64,000 bases of DNA from assembly GCA_013178415.1 (NCBI GenBank), contig JABLXA010000017.1, forward strand, positions 1-64,000, given 5' to 3'. The number at the start of each line of letters is the position of its first letter. Position 1 is the stretch's first letter. A model generated the notes under the pieces. The model did no database searches and was not told the DNA's origin. It was given only the letters and a program-made list of their open reading frames with translations. Source of the DNA: Bacillota bacterium (GTDB lineage: Bacteria > Bacillota > SHA-98 > Ch115). Shown here piece by piece: positions 35,188 to 44,062 of this stretch. Both the position numbers and the translations under genes were made by a program.

Positions 35188-35849
35188 TGGCCACATGGGG
35201 CATCTAACGAAGTGGATTGGCCCCGGCGCCCCGGGGCCCCACATTGCACTTCTCAACCGCCTTTTAATCGATTTCTCCTTCCTTTCTCGAATGCTCATCT
35301 TTTTATCTCCCCATGTATTAATCCTGGCATAGTTGGCTCTTGATACAGCCCGATGAATTCAACCGGCCAGGAGCCGCGTTTTGCCCTCAAATGCTACAGA
35401 TATAACTGGTCATATTTGCTGAGGACACCAATAGCTCTCTCACCGATTGATAGTCTTCTTCCCGTTAATCTGGGTCGACAATTTAAGAGACCTTATTCTC
35501 AGATATCGTCACCGACTGGAAATAATCGACAATCTCATTGAGAGTAAAACGAAATCAATAGAACTTTGTAATTCTAGATTGACAATATGTAAATTTAACA
35601 TTACAATATTTTCAGTGAGCGAATCTTGGGATATCCAGTTTCCGGTCGAGAGTATATGCCCTTTCGTGCCCGGCAGGGTCAAATTACATTTTCAATAGTG
35701 TTATATCACGTTTCGTCCCTGACACGGGCAATAGCCTGTCGCCGATGCCCTTACATTACATATACTGCGCCGAATTGGCGTCTTGGTAGAAGAGGGGAGG
35801 TGATGGTGTGATGGGAGGCCAGGTGGAAATTACACATGCGGTGAAGAAC

Positions 35850-36245
35850 AGTGGTGATAATACCGGGTAAACTCGGTGAGAGGCTCGTTGTCTACATTCA
35901 CTCCGAGGAAGAGGTACTCCGTTGAGTTGGGGGTTATTCAATGACAAGACTCCTTCAATCCAAATGGAATACGGAATTCCCGCGTCAGGTTTGAGGGACT
36001 GAAGATGTTCGATAGCGGCCATAACGAATCACGATCAGTCGTATCGATTATCGTTGCGGAATCCGGATAGGGTAACCTCATCGATACTGGGTTCTCCATC
36101 CATCGTGATGAACACGGGATCCTTTGAGACTTTCCCGAGCCTGATGTTGGAGGTCGCACCAATTACGAGCTCTACGACACCGGCAAACACGAGAGTAGTT
36201 GCAGGAATGTCTCTCTTGGTGAATCCATCGCGATCTTTGCACGAC
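35850..36245 (-). pseudogene. Decayed minus-strand gene, family not recognised
   Basis: On the minus strand coherent peptides appear in changing frames: RDIPATTLVFAGVVELVIGA, SNIRLGKVSKDPVFITMDGE, PSIDEVTLSGFRNDNRYD then a stop; MAAIEHLQSLKPDAGIPYSI; and STEYLFLGVNVDNEPLTEFT. They follow one another in order, which suggests one gene with several frameshifts. I cannot name the family. The rest of 35188-36464 holds a possible GGCCCCG/CGGGGCC hairpin at 35219-35240 after the dehydratase and nothing else recognised. Confidence 0.45.
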
Positions 36246-36464
36246 GCGTCCCTATATTGGGTAGGATACGTTCTTGTGGTATCCTCGGTTTGGCCATGAG
36301 AATCTACCGCCTCCGGTGCTGTTTCTTGGCTAGAACAAGCATACCAGAGGATAGGTTCTCCCGACTATTCTGTTCCTGGGATGATTTGTCCCTCAAACTA
36401 AAGAAGTCTTATCACAGGGATAAGGGCGCGGGAGAAATACATTTCATTCAGGGGGTAAGAGAAT

Positions 36465-37820
36465 ATGAACAAGTTGTCAAGGCGGCTTGCTTTGGGCTGT
36501 ATCGTTATGTTATTCGTGGCTTGCTTCTTAGTTACAGGCGTGAGAGCTGCTGAGAACGCTACGATTACTGTCCTTTGGCGGTCAAGCCCTGTGGAAAATC
36601 CTATGCTTGACAGGATAATCGCCGAATTTCACAAGAAGCATCCTAATATAGTAGTGAAGCCAATTATAGTAGCTTATGAGCAATATGAGCCCAAACTCCT
36701 CTCGATGTTCGCGGCAGGTTCACCTCCAGACATTTTCTGGTGTGCTGGAGACGGCGGGTATATTGACCATGCTGTCCGCGGGATGGATCTTGACCTTACG
36801 CCGTATCTGAAGAAGGAACCGGGGTTGGTGAAAGATTTCTATCCCGCAGCTATCCAGGGAAGTACTTTCAGAGGGAGGTTCCTTGGACTATCATGGTGTG
36901 AAGCTTACACTGCTGGTTTCTACAATGCAACTTTGTTTGATAGGGCAGGGTTAGGTTATCCCCCCACCGACTGGGCAGATAAGACATGGACGTATGACAA
37001 GATGGTGGAGACTGCCCAGAAGCTCACCAAAGATCTTAATGGCGACGGCCGGGTTGATCAATTTGGAGTGATCTGGGATCTTCAGCAGATAATTGAGGAC
37101 ATGTGGATGTGGGGAGGCGACCTCTTTGCCGGTGAGGTGTATGAGAAGACTGGAGTACCGGAAAAGACTGCCCTGGACAATCCCAGGAATCGCGATGCCC
37201 TCTTCACGGCCCTCCAAAAGAAGGCGGATTTGATTCACAAATATAAGGTGTCTCCTACCCCTGCGCAAAGCCAGGTGATAGAGCAAATGGGGCCTCCTCT
37301 AAAAACTGGAAGAGTGGGTATGGTCTTCAGCGGAAACTGGGCTATAACCCCGCCACTCCCGAAAGACTACAAATGGGGTATTTGCGCTGTACCATTATGT
37401 AAGCAAAGAAAAGTCATAATATATTCAAATCCTCTTGAAATCGCAAAGACATCGAAACACCCGGAGGCAGCCTGGGAGTTCTCAAAATACTTTGTGAGCG
37501 AAGAAGCTCAGAGGATCATGGTTGAACTTACCCCATGGATGCCATGTGCCGCCTCGCTACGGAAGCTTTATATAGATAATATGCTCAAACATACTATTCT
37601 CAATGAAAAGCAGCTTGAGCAGGTACTCAAGGGTGCCTTTGAATATGCACAGGAGTCTCCTAACCATACCCTTTTTGGGTTCCCGAAGATGTTTAATACA
37701 TGGAATGCGGAACTAGAGGGCCTATGGCTAGGTAAGCTGACGGTAAAAGAAGCTGTCGACGCTCTGCTTCCCAAACTCGACAGAGTCATCCAGGATAATC
37801 TCAAACAGAAAGTAGAATGA
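36465..37820 (+). CDS. Sugar ABC transporter solute-binding protein (family 1)
   Basis: 451 aa exported protein. Signal peptide at 1-29 (LALGCIVMLFVACFLVTGVR, AAE). Binding-protein features: MLDRIIAEFHKKHPNIVVKP, MFAAGSPPDIFWCAGD, GRVGMVFSGNWAITP, KHPEAAWEFSKYFVSEEAQR. Captures an oligo- or monosaccharide outside the cell and delivers it to the two permeases downstream. ATG with GGGGGTAAGAG upstream. Separated from the permeases by a strong hairpin that may raise its level relative to them. First gene of the importer operon. Confidence 0.9.
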   Translation: MNKLSRRLALGCIVMLFVACFLVTGVRAAENATITVLWRSSPVENPMLDRIIAEFHKKHPNIVVKPIIVAYEQYEPKLLSMFAAGSPPDIFWCAGDGGYIDHAVRGMDLDLTPYLKKEPGLVKDFYPAAIQGSTFRGRFLGLSWCEAYTAGFYNATLFDRAGLGYPPTDWADKTWTYDKMVETAQKLTKDLNGDGRVDQFGVIWDLQQIIEDMWMWGGDLFAGEVYEKTGVPEKTALDNPRNRDALFTALQKKADLIHKYKVSPTPAQSQVIEQMGPPLKTGRVGMVFSGNWAITPPLPKDYKWGICAVPLCKQRKVIIYSNPLEIAKTSKHPEAAWEFSKYFVSEEAQRIMVELTPWMPCAASLRKLYIDNMLKHTILNEKQLEQVLKGAFEYAQESPNHTLFGFPKMFNTWNAELEGLWLGKLTVKEAVDALLPKLDRVIQDNLKQKVE

Positions 37821-37871
37821 CCTCCGCGTATTGGAGATTTAGGCTGGCGATTAACCTATAATCGATCGTCT

Positions 37872-37907
37872 ACCTCCCTCGGCGAGCTTCTGCTCGACGA
37901 GGGAGGT
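37872..37907 (+). promoter_or_regulatory. Intercistronic hairpin between binding protein and permease
   Basis: 16-base arms ACCTCCCTCG-G-CGAGC (37872-37887) and GCTCG-A-CGAGGGAGGT (37892-37907) with a TTCT loop and one G/A mismatch. There is no T run, so it is more likely an mRNA-stabilising or attenuating element that keeps the binding-protein message abundant than a full terminator. Confidence 0.7.
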
Positions 37908-37981
37908 CTAATGGTAGCTTTGTGGCCTTGGGAAGTTAAATGTATCATTGGGAAAATTCGGGAAAAGGAGTATGTGCAGAG

Positions 37982-38893
37982 ATGTCGAGCCGCAGGCTGA
38001 CCCGTCTAGCGAGGCAAGAGGAAAAGTACATGTATTTGTTCATTTCGCCATGGCTTATTGGATTTATACTATTTGTTGGAGGACCAATAGTAGCATCTCT
38101 CTTCTTTAGCTTTTGTAACTATGACGTTGTAAGGCCCCCGATTTGGACGGGACTTAGGAACTATCTCCAGTTGGTTGCGGATCCTCTCTTCTGGCAGTCT
38201 CTGAAGGTTACGGCTCTTTATTCTATCGTGAGCGTCCCATTAAACCTCATGGTGTCTCTGGCCATAGCAATCCTACTTAACCAAAATGTTCAGGGATTGA
38301 CAGTTTTCAGGACCATCTTTTACATGCCTTCAGTGATCTCAGGGGTAGCCGTATCTCTCCTATGGATGTGGATTTTCAATCCTGAGTTCGGGATTTTCAA
38401 TTCCTTATTGTGGCAGGTATTCCATATCCAAGGGCCTGGTTGGATAATGAGTGAAAAGTGGGTGCTACCTGCGTTCATAATCATGGGACTGTGGGGAATT
38501 GGTGGCGGGATTGTCATTTATCTTGCCGGGCTTCAGGGTATACCGACGGAACTCTATGAGGCGGCGGAGATAGACGGAGCTAATCCGTGGTATAGGTTCT
38601 GGAGAATCACCCTACCGATGATGAGCCCAGTAATCTTCTTTAATCTGATAATGGGCATAATCAGTTCGTTCCAAATCTTTACCCAAGCCTATGTCATGAC
38701 AGGTGGGGGCCCACATTATGCTTCTCTCTTTTATGTTCTCTACGTTTATAGGAATGCCTTCTCTTATTTCAACATGGGATATGCTTCTGCTCTGTCATGG
38801 ATCCTATTCTTGATAATCCTGGGACTAACCTTAATAGTGTTCAAATCGTCACCTCTATGGGTTCACTACGAGGGTACATCACGTGGTAGATGA
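37982..38893 (+). CDS. Sugar ABC transporter permease (MalF/UgpA type)
   Basis: 303 aa with six hydrophobic segments, first at LFISPWLIGFILFVGGPIVA. The EAA loop that docks the ATPase is EAAEIDGANPWYRFWRITLP. ATG 37982 chosen; AAAGGAG lies 11 bases upstream, and the frame is open to 37940. Forms the channel with the next gene product in the cytoplasmic membrane. The cognate ATPase is absent here; a shared MsmX-type ATPase elsewhere is usual in Bacillota. Confidence 0.9.
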   Translation: MSSRRLTRLARQEEKYMYLFISPWLIGFILFVGGPIVASLFFSFCNYDVVRPPIWTGLRNYLQLVADPLFWQSLKVTALYSIVSVPLNLMVSLAIAILLNQNVQGLTVFRTIFYMPSVISGVAVSLLWMWIFNPEFGIFNSLLWQVFHIQGPGWIMSEKWVLPAFIIMGLWGIGGGIVIYLAGLQGIPTELYEAAEIDGANPWYRFWRITLPMMSPVIFFNLIMGIISSFQIFTQAYVMTGGGPHYASLFYVLYVYRNAFSYFNMGYASALSWILFLIILGLTLIVFKSSPLWVHYEGTSRGR

Positions 38894-38966
38894 TGTTCTA
38901 AGTCCTGTCAAGAGGAGTGGCGGCTGACAGCCAGCGAGTTTATCAAGCTTAATGGAGGTACGGAAG

Positions 38967-39818
38967 ATGGGGCATTTGGCCAGTAAACGTAGGATAAGAC
39001 TCTTTGCTGCCATATTTGTCTATTCATCCCTAATCGCCATAAGTATAGTCATATTGATACCAGTAGCATGGATGCTCTCAACTGCACTAAAAGAAGACAG
39101 TGAGGTATTCCTCTTTCCGCCACAATGGATACCTAGGGTGGTATGCTGGGACAACTTCAAGCGTGCTTTGACGTTTTTGCCATTTGGCCGGTACTTTTTC
39201 AACACTGCTACGATTACATTTTCGACCTTGCTGGGCGAACTCCTATCCTCTTCAGTTGTGGCTTATGGTTTTGCAAGGCTTAGAGGACGAGGCCGCGATC
39301 TACTTTTTGCTCTTGTTCTATCCACAATGATGGTCCCATCTCAGGTGACAATGATACCTACGTTTGTAATTTTTAAGCTCCTTAACTGGGTGGACACATT
39401 TAAACCACTGATTATACCTGCGTTCTTCGGCAGCGCATTTTTCATCTTCTTGCTCCGGCAGTTCTACATGACTATACCGGTAGAAATAGATGACGCGGCC
39501 AAGATTGATGGTTGCACCTATTTTGGTATTTACAGTAGGATAATGTTGCCACTGACAAAACCAGCACTTGCGACTGTGGCCATCTTCTCGTTTATGTGGC
39601 ATTGGAACGATTTCATGACGCCTTTAATATATCTCAATAGCAATGAGAAGCTCACGCTGAGCATTGCTCTCAGCCGGTTCACGGGGATGTACGGGATGAC
39701 AGCCTGGAATCTACTGATGTGTGCGTCCTTAGTGGTAGCCTTGCCGTGTCTTCTATTGTTCTTCTTTGCTCAGAAATACTTTATCCAGGGTATCGTTGTC
39801 ACGGGACTTAAGGGCTAG
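38967..39818 (+). CDS. Sugar ABC transporter permease (MalG/UgpE type)
   Basis: 283 aa, six membrane segments beginning with IFVYSSLIAISIVILIPVAW. EAA loop: DDAAKIDGCTYFGIYSRIML. GGAGG eight bases before ATG 38967 fixes the start; an ATG at 38952 overlaps that site. Pairs with the preceding permease; the binding protein, both permeases and the next gene are collinear. Confidence 0.9.
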   Translation: MGHLASKRRIRLFAAIFVYSSLIAISIVILIPVAWMLSTALKEDSEVFLFPPQWIPRVVCWDNFKRALTFLPFGRYFFNTATITFSTLLGELLSSSVVAYGFARLRGRGRDLLFALVLSTMMVPSQVTMIPTFVIFKLLNWVDTFKPLIIPAFFGSAFFIFLLRQFYMTIPVEIDDAAKIDGCTYFGIYSRIMLPLTKPALATVAIFSFMWHWNDFMTPLIYLNSNEKLTLSIALSRFTGMYGMTAWNLLMCASLVVALPCLLLFFFAQKYFIQGIVVTGLKG

Positions 39819-39866
39819 AGACTAGCAGTAGTTACTTTTGAGGCCACAGAAATCGGAGGGAAAGAT

Positions 39867-40964
39867 ATGCGGAGTGTTTTGAAGGTACCGTTCTCCAACC
39901 CAGCGCCTGACTTTGACGAGTTAACAAGTGTCGTGAAGGGAGAGAAAAAGGCGGAAAGGGTTCATTTCGTCGAATTGGGTATTGATCCTGAGATTGTAAA
40001 CCATATTCTGGAAGAATTCTTGGATGAGAAGCCAGTCAAATCTCCTCTAGATGAGTTCGAGACCTTCTATAGGCAGAGAATAGAATTCTGGTATAGGATG
40101 GGCTATGACTATATAAGAGTTGCCGGAGGGCTAGATTTTCCCCGAGCCAAGCACAAGCAAGCTGAAGACACGGCCCTGCTCTCTCGGGGGGCGCGTAGTT
40201 GGATAGATGAGGGTTCGGGGGTTATATCTTCCTGGAAAGATTTTGAGGAATATCCATGGCCCAAGCCCGAAAGTATAGTTTTTTCGCATTATGAGTTTGT
40301 CTCCAAGAATCTGCCAGGCGGAATGAAAATGATGGTTTGCCCCTCCAGTGGAGTGTTTGAGATCTGCAGCGAAGAATTGCTCGGTTTTGAGGGGATGAGC
40401 TATTTGATCCATGATGACCCCAACCTGGTAGAAGCTGTTTTCAATAGGGTCGGGGAACTAATCTATGAATTCTATAAAAATCTCGTTACTCTTGAAGGGG
40501 TAGGGGGGTTTTTCCAGGGAGATGACTTAGGATTTAAGACCTCTACCATAATCTCTCCTGCTCTTCTGCGAAAGCTTGTACTCCCTTGGCATAAGAAGTT
40601 TGCGGCACTCGCCCATAAGCATAATAAGATGTACTGGCTTCATTCATGCGGTAACCTAGTAGAGATTGAGAAGGACCTTATAAATGACGTCCAAATCGAT
40701 GCCCTGCATTCTTTCCAGGATGCCATAATGCCAGTCGTTGAGTTTAAGAAGCGCTGTGGTGATCAGGTGGCAGCCCTCGGCGGAGTCGATATGGACCGGC
40801 TCTGCAGGTCGGATGAAGAGGAGCTACGTAGGTACGTTCGCGAAATCCTAAAGAACTGTATGCCTATCAGGTATGCTTTGGGTTCTGGTAATACTGTGGC
40901 AAATTATGTCCCCGTCAAGAATTATCTGATAATGCTGGACGAGGGTGCCCGGTGGATCAGATAG
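39867..40964 (+). CDS. Uroporphyrinogen decarboxylase (URO-D) superfamily protein
   Basis: 365 aa. URO-D fold features: YRMGYDYIRVAGGLDFPRAK, KNLPGGMKMMVCPSSGVFE, DPNLVEAVFNRVGELIYEF, QGDDLGFKTSTIISPALLRK, LHSCGNLVEIEKDLI, ALGGVDMDRLC. It lacks the context of heme synthesis. URO-D-like proteins in sugar-transport operons are common in anaerobes; relatives include corrinoid methyltransferases such as MtaA, in which a His/Cys set binds zinc, and the HSCGN motif resembles that. The likely job is methyl transfer or another modification of the imported compound. GGAGGG before ATG; 48 bases after the permease gene, so one operon. Confidence 0.8.
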   Translation: MRSVLKVPFSNPAPDFDELTSVVKGEKKAERVHFVELGIDPEIVNHILEEFLDEKPVKSPLDEFETFYRQRIEFWYRMGYDYIRVAGGLDFPRAKHKQAEDTALLSRGARSWIDEGSGVISSWKDFEEYPWPKPESIVFSHYEFVSKNLPGGMKMMVCPSSGVFEICSEELLGFEGMSYLIHDDPNLVEAVFNRVGELIYEFYKNLVTLEGVGGFFQGDDLGFKTSTIISPALLRKLVLPWHKKFAALAHKHNKMYWLHSCGNLVEIEKDLINDVQIDALHSFQDAIMPVVEFKKRCGDQVAALGGVDMDRLCRSDEEELRRYVREILKNCMPIRYALGSGNTVANYVPVKNYLIMLDEGARWIR

Positions 40965-41189
40965 CAATGAGTGGGAATGGAAAGCGGGCGTTTGGACAAC
41001 CGTCTAGGAGGCTGTCAAGGAATTGGAAGGCATACACTAATGCCATAGGATATTCTAGCTTTGATTGCATGTTGAGTGATGATAGGAGGGTAAACCCGGT
41101 ATTTGTGGAAACTAGGAGCAGAAGAAGGTTGCTGAGCTTTTGAGGGAAGTAAAGGAGTGGGAGATGACGGTGTGGCAGGGGGCGAGGTA

Positions 41190-41351
41190 GGCCATCCGGC
41201 CTTCGGCAATCCTGAAGGAGTCAGTTACTCAATATACCATAAACTAATCGAGGTATTTGAGGGATATGGGCTTTACAGTTGATACAAAGCAGGAGATTTC
41301 GATGCTCAGGTGGCCCGGGGCGAGCGACTCTTGCGAGACGGGGGTGTGGAT
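41190..41351 (+). pseudogene. Remnant frame in phase with the amidohydrolase gene
   Basis: Before the amidohydrolase start the same frame reads AFGNPEGVSYSIYHKLIEVF, EGYGLYS, TGA (about 41279), YKAGDFDAQVARGERLLRDG GVD. It is protein-like with one stop codon and seems to be the C-terminal end of a lost gene. Family not recognised. The stretch 40965-41190 holds no other recognisable feature. Confidence 0.4.
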
Positions 41352-42572
41352 ATGAAACTAGGAGGACTTTATGAAGACATCCGGGCTGAGGTTGACTTGC
41401 TAGAGATCATCAGTACCCACGAGCACAATCTGGTTCCGGAGCGCGGAGTTCCCGTCACCCTGGAATACATCTTTCAGCATTCCTATGTGGGCTGGTGCGG
41501 GGTAAGCCCCGGAGAGACAGGGGAGGAGAGGGAGGCGTTCCTCCACAAGGTCGGGGTTAATTCCTACTACCGGTGGCTTCTCTTTGCCCTCCGGGACCTG
41601 TACGGCTTCGAGGGGGAGCTTACCGCGCAGAACTGGGACGAGGTCTCAAGCCGGATCACCAGGGCCCATGAGGACCCGGAATGGTATTTCAAAATAATGG
41701 CGGAACATGGAAGGATCAGGCGCGCTATCCTGGATGCCTATTGGGATCCGGGGAGCGATAATGGTCACCCTGAGTACTATTCCCCCGCCTTTCGGATCAA
41801 TGCCTTTGTCATGAGTTATGGCCCGAAAGCAAGAGACCATAACGGGAATAATGCGTTCGACATTCTCTCCAGGTATGGTATGGAGGTTAAGGACTTTGAC
41901 GATTACCTGGGGGCCCTTGAGGCTTTATTGAACCTTAAGAAGTTGCAGGGGTGCGTGGCGTTGAAATCCGCCCTGGCCTACGATCGCCCTCTTTACTTTG
42001 ACGAGGTCCCCCATGAGGTAGCTGAGGGAGTCTTTGCGAAACGGGGATGCAGTGTGAGCCCTGCAGAGGCAAAAGCCTTTGGGGACTACATGTTTTACTT
42101 CATTGCGGAGAGGGCCGGAGAGCTGGGCCTTCCCTTGCAGTGCCATGTAGGACTTGGTAGGATCGGTGGCTCGAATCCCATGAACCTTGTACCTGTGATC
42201 GAGAAATGTCCGAAAACCAGGTTCGTACTGTTCCATGGAGGATACCCCTGGTTCCACCAGATCGGTGGGCTCCTGCATAATTACGACAATGTTTACGCGG
42301 ACTTGGTATGGTTGCCCCTTATATCCCCGACCGCCGCGGTAAGCGCCCTTCACGAATGGATCGAAGTTGCGAAGACTTCTGAGAAGCTCACGTGGGGCGG
42401 GGATGCGTGGACCCCTGAAGAGGTTTATGGGGGCACTTTATCCATCAGGTATGTGATTTCAAAGGTGCTGGCGGAAAAGTTAGCGGAAGGCTATTTCGAT
42501 AGGGAAACGGCCTTAAAGCTTGCAAGGCTGATCCTGAGCGAGAATGCGCGAAAGCTCTATAGATTGCAGTAG
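41352..42572 (+). CDS. Amidohydrolase-superfamily protein
   Basis: 406 aa. The metal motif HxH is in IISTHEHNLVPERG near residue 25; later residues include LPLQCHVGLGR, VLFHGGYPWFHQ and TWGGDAWTPEEVYGG (final Asp). The arrangement resembles amidohydrolase-2 and the related uronate-isomerase clan. ATG 41352 with GGGGGTG upstream; open frame further upstream is the remnant described separately. As the last gene after the URO-D protein it probably hydrolyses or isomerises the imported compound. Exact substrate unknown. Confidence 0.8.
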   Translation: MKLGGLYEDIRAEVDLLEIISTHEHNLVPERGVPVTLEYIFQHSYVGWCGVSPGETGEEREAFLHKVGVNSYYRWLLFALRDLYGFEGELTAQNWDEVSSRITRAHEDPEWYFKIMAEHGRIRRAILDAYWDPGSDNGHPEYYSPAFRINAFVMSYGPKARDHNGNNAFDILSRYGMEVKDFDDYLGALEALLNLKKLQGCVALKSALAYDRPLYFDEVPHEVAEGVFAKRGCSVSPAEAKAFGDYMFYFIAERAGELGLPLQCHVGLGRIGGSNPMNLVPVIEKCPKTRFVLFHGGYPWFHQIGGLLHNYDNVYADLVWLPLISPTAAVSALHEWIEVAKTSEKLTWGGDAWTPEEVYGGTLSIRYVISKVLAEKLAEGYFDRETALKLARLILSENARKLYRLQ

Positions 42573-42674
42573 AGGAAGCAGATTGGGGCTGCGATGAACT
42601 TTGCCTGCGGGGCGGAGGGTGGGCCTTTTACCTGGCCGGCCGCCCGGGTTTTGTATGCCCGGCATGGACGATGG

Positions 42675-43625
42675 CTATGGGGAGCATATCTCTAACCTTT
42701 CTCTCAAGAATTGTTCGACAGCATGCCGGTCAGGAATGCCTGAGCGGCCGCCGGGGCGGGTAGCTTTTATGGCAGCGGCGGCCGTTGCCATCAGTATAGC
42801 CTGATCGAGCGGTATGTCGCCTTGCGCCAAGCAAGCAGCGTACACTCCATGGAATACATCTCCGCATCCGGTCGTGTCAACGGGTTCGATCTTGAAGGCT
42901 GGTTGATGTCGTATGATGCCATCCATCAGAGTATACCAGGTCCCTTTATCGCCGCAGGTAACGGCAGTGCAGGCGCGCCTATTCTGTGCCAGCCATTTGA
43001 CCATACGTTCCGGGTCCTCAGATCCGCTCAATTTGGCGGCAAGGTGACGTGGTAGAATAAGGTGATCTACCTCCGCCATTAATTCTAGGATTCGCGGGTC
43101 CCGAACCGACTCAAAATCAGCTACCACCGGAATACCCAGGGCATGAGCGAGCTGAACCGCGCGCAGCGTCCCTGCGGGTTCAAGTGTATCTATGAATAGC
43201 ACGCGGCAGCTGCTGATGAGTTCCTTGTTGATTTCTCCAGGGGAGCGGCCGACGACCCCTTTATTCGAGGAGAAAATGGTTCGCGTTTTGTTGGTTTGAT
43301 CGACGATGATGAAGCCATGGTAAGTGCTGGCCCCAGGCCGTCGTATAACATGGGATATGTCAACCCCCTCCCGCTTGAACTCTTCAAGTGTGAAATTGGA
43401 GGCCTCATCATATCCGAGAACGCCGGCGTAGGCTGCTCTTGCGCCGAACCGAGCCGCGGCGACGAGAGCAGTACCTGTCAGCCCTCCCCCCTCGCGTCTA
43501 GTATCCGATACTAAGACTTTACTATCGGCAGGCGGGTAGCACTCTACGTAAAGTATTTCGTCAACCGCGACGATCCCGCAGCCAAGAACGTCCCAGCGGG
43601 GCTTGGTAGTCATATTAGTTGCCAT
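42675..43625 (-). CDS. PfkB-family carbohydrate kinase
   Basis: 316 aa. Signature parts: the N-terminal VLGCGIVAVDEILYV, the central GVLGYDEASNFTLEEFKREG VDIS and the ATP/substrate loop EPVDTTGCGDVFHGVYAACL, whose aspartate is the catalytic base. It phosphorylates a sugar or 2-keto-3-deoxy acid in the cytosol. ATG 43625 is preferred, though AAAGGG is rather far upstream; ATG 43613 is possible and the frame is open to 43676. Convergent with the amidohydrolase and divergent from the epimerase. Together with the dehydratase it could complete an Entner-Doudoroff-like route. Confidence 0.88.
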   Translation of the reverse strand: MATNMTTKPRWDVLGCGIVAVDEILYVECYPPADSKVLVSDTRREGGGLTGTALVAAARFGARAAYAGVLGYDEASNFTLEEFKREGVDISHVIRRPGASTYHGFIIVDQTNKTRTIFSSNKGVVGRSPGEINKELISSCRVLFIDTLEPAGTLRAVQLAHALGIPVVADFESVRDPRILELMAEVDHLILPRHLAAKLSGSEDPERMVKWLAQNRRACTAVTCGDKGTWYTLMDGIIRHQPAFKIEPVDTTGCGDVFHGVYAACLAQGDIPLDQAILMATAAAAIKATRPGGRSGIPDRHAVEQFLRERLEICSP

Positions 43626-44062
43626 GGAAGATCGGCGCCCTTTCCTTAATGCATATTTGCAGCCACCATGCATCAATTTTAACCCGAAAGGCAGCGTCTC
43701 GCCAAGTGCTTATTGATGAGAATGCAGATCATGCACTAGGCCTATTTCTTACACATCGCGGTATTGCAGCCCCGTCTTTCAACTCCGCGAATCTGGCTAT
43801 CCCAAGCAGGATTTCGAATGTCTCTGTGGAAGTGAACTATAAAGATTATCAAAAACTTATTCGATCAATTTCACAAAATCTCGCGTGGAAAGCCCATAGC
43901 TCCGGCCACTTGGGCGAAGGCGCGGCCCGTCCGTCATTTAAAGGACTGCTGGCAGCGGCGGGGCAGCGTGTTTCCCGAGCCTTGAATCTGGTCATTTATA
44001 GGTTCTGGTTCTGTAGATGCTGCGAGGAGGATTCTACATGGTCTAGAAAGGGGATTGATCTC

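Noticed and set aside
43619-44062. N-terminal extension of the aldose epimerase
   Set aside because: Open frame only; homology and the ribosome binding site both begin at GTG 44063, and the stretch overlaps the divergent kinase promoter.
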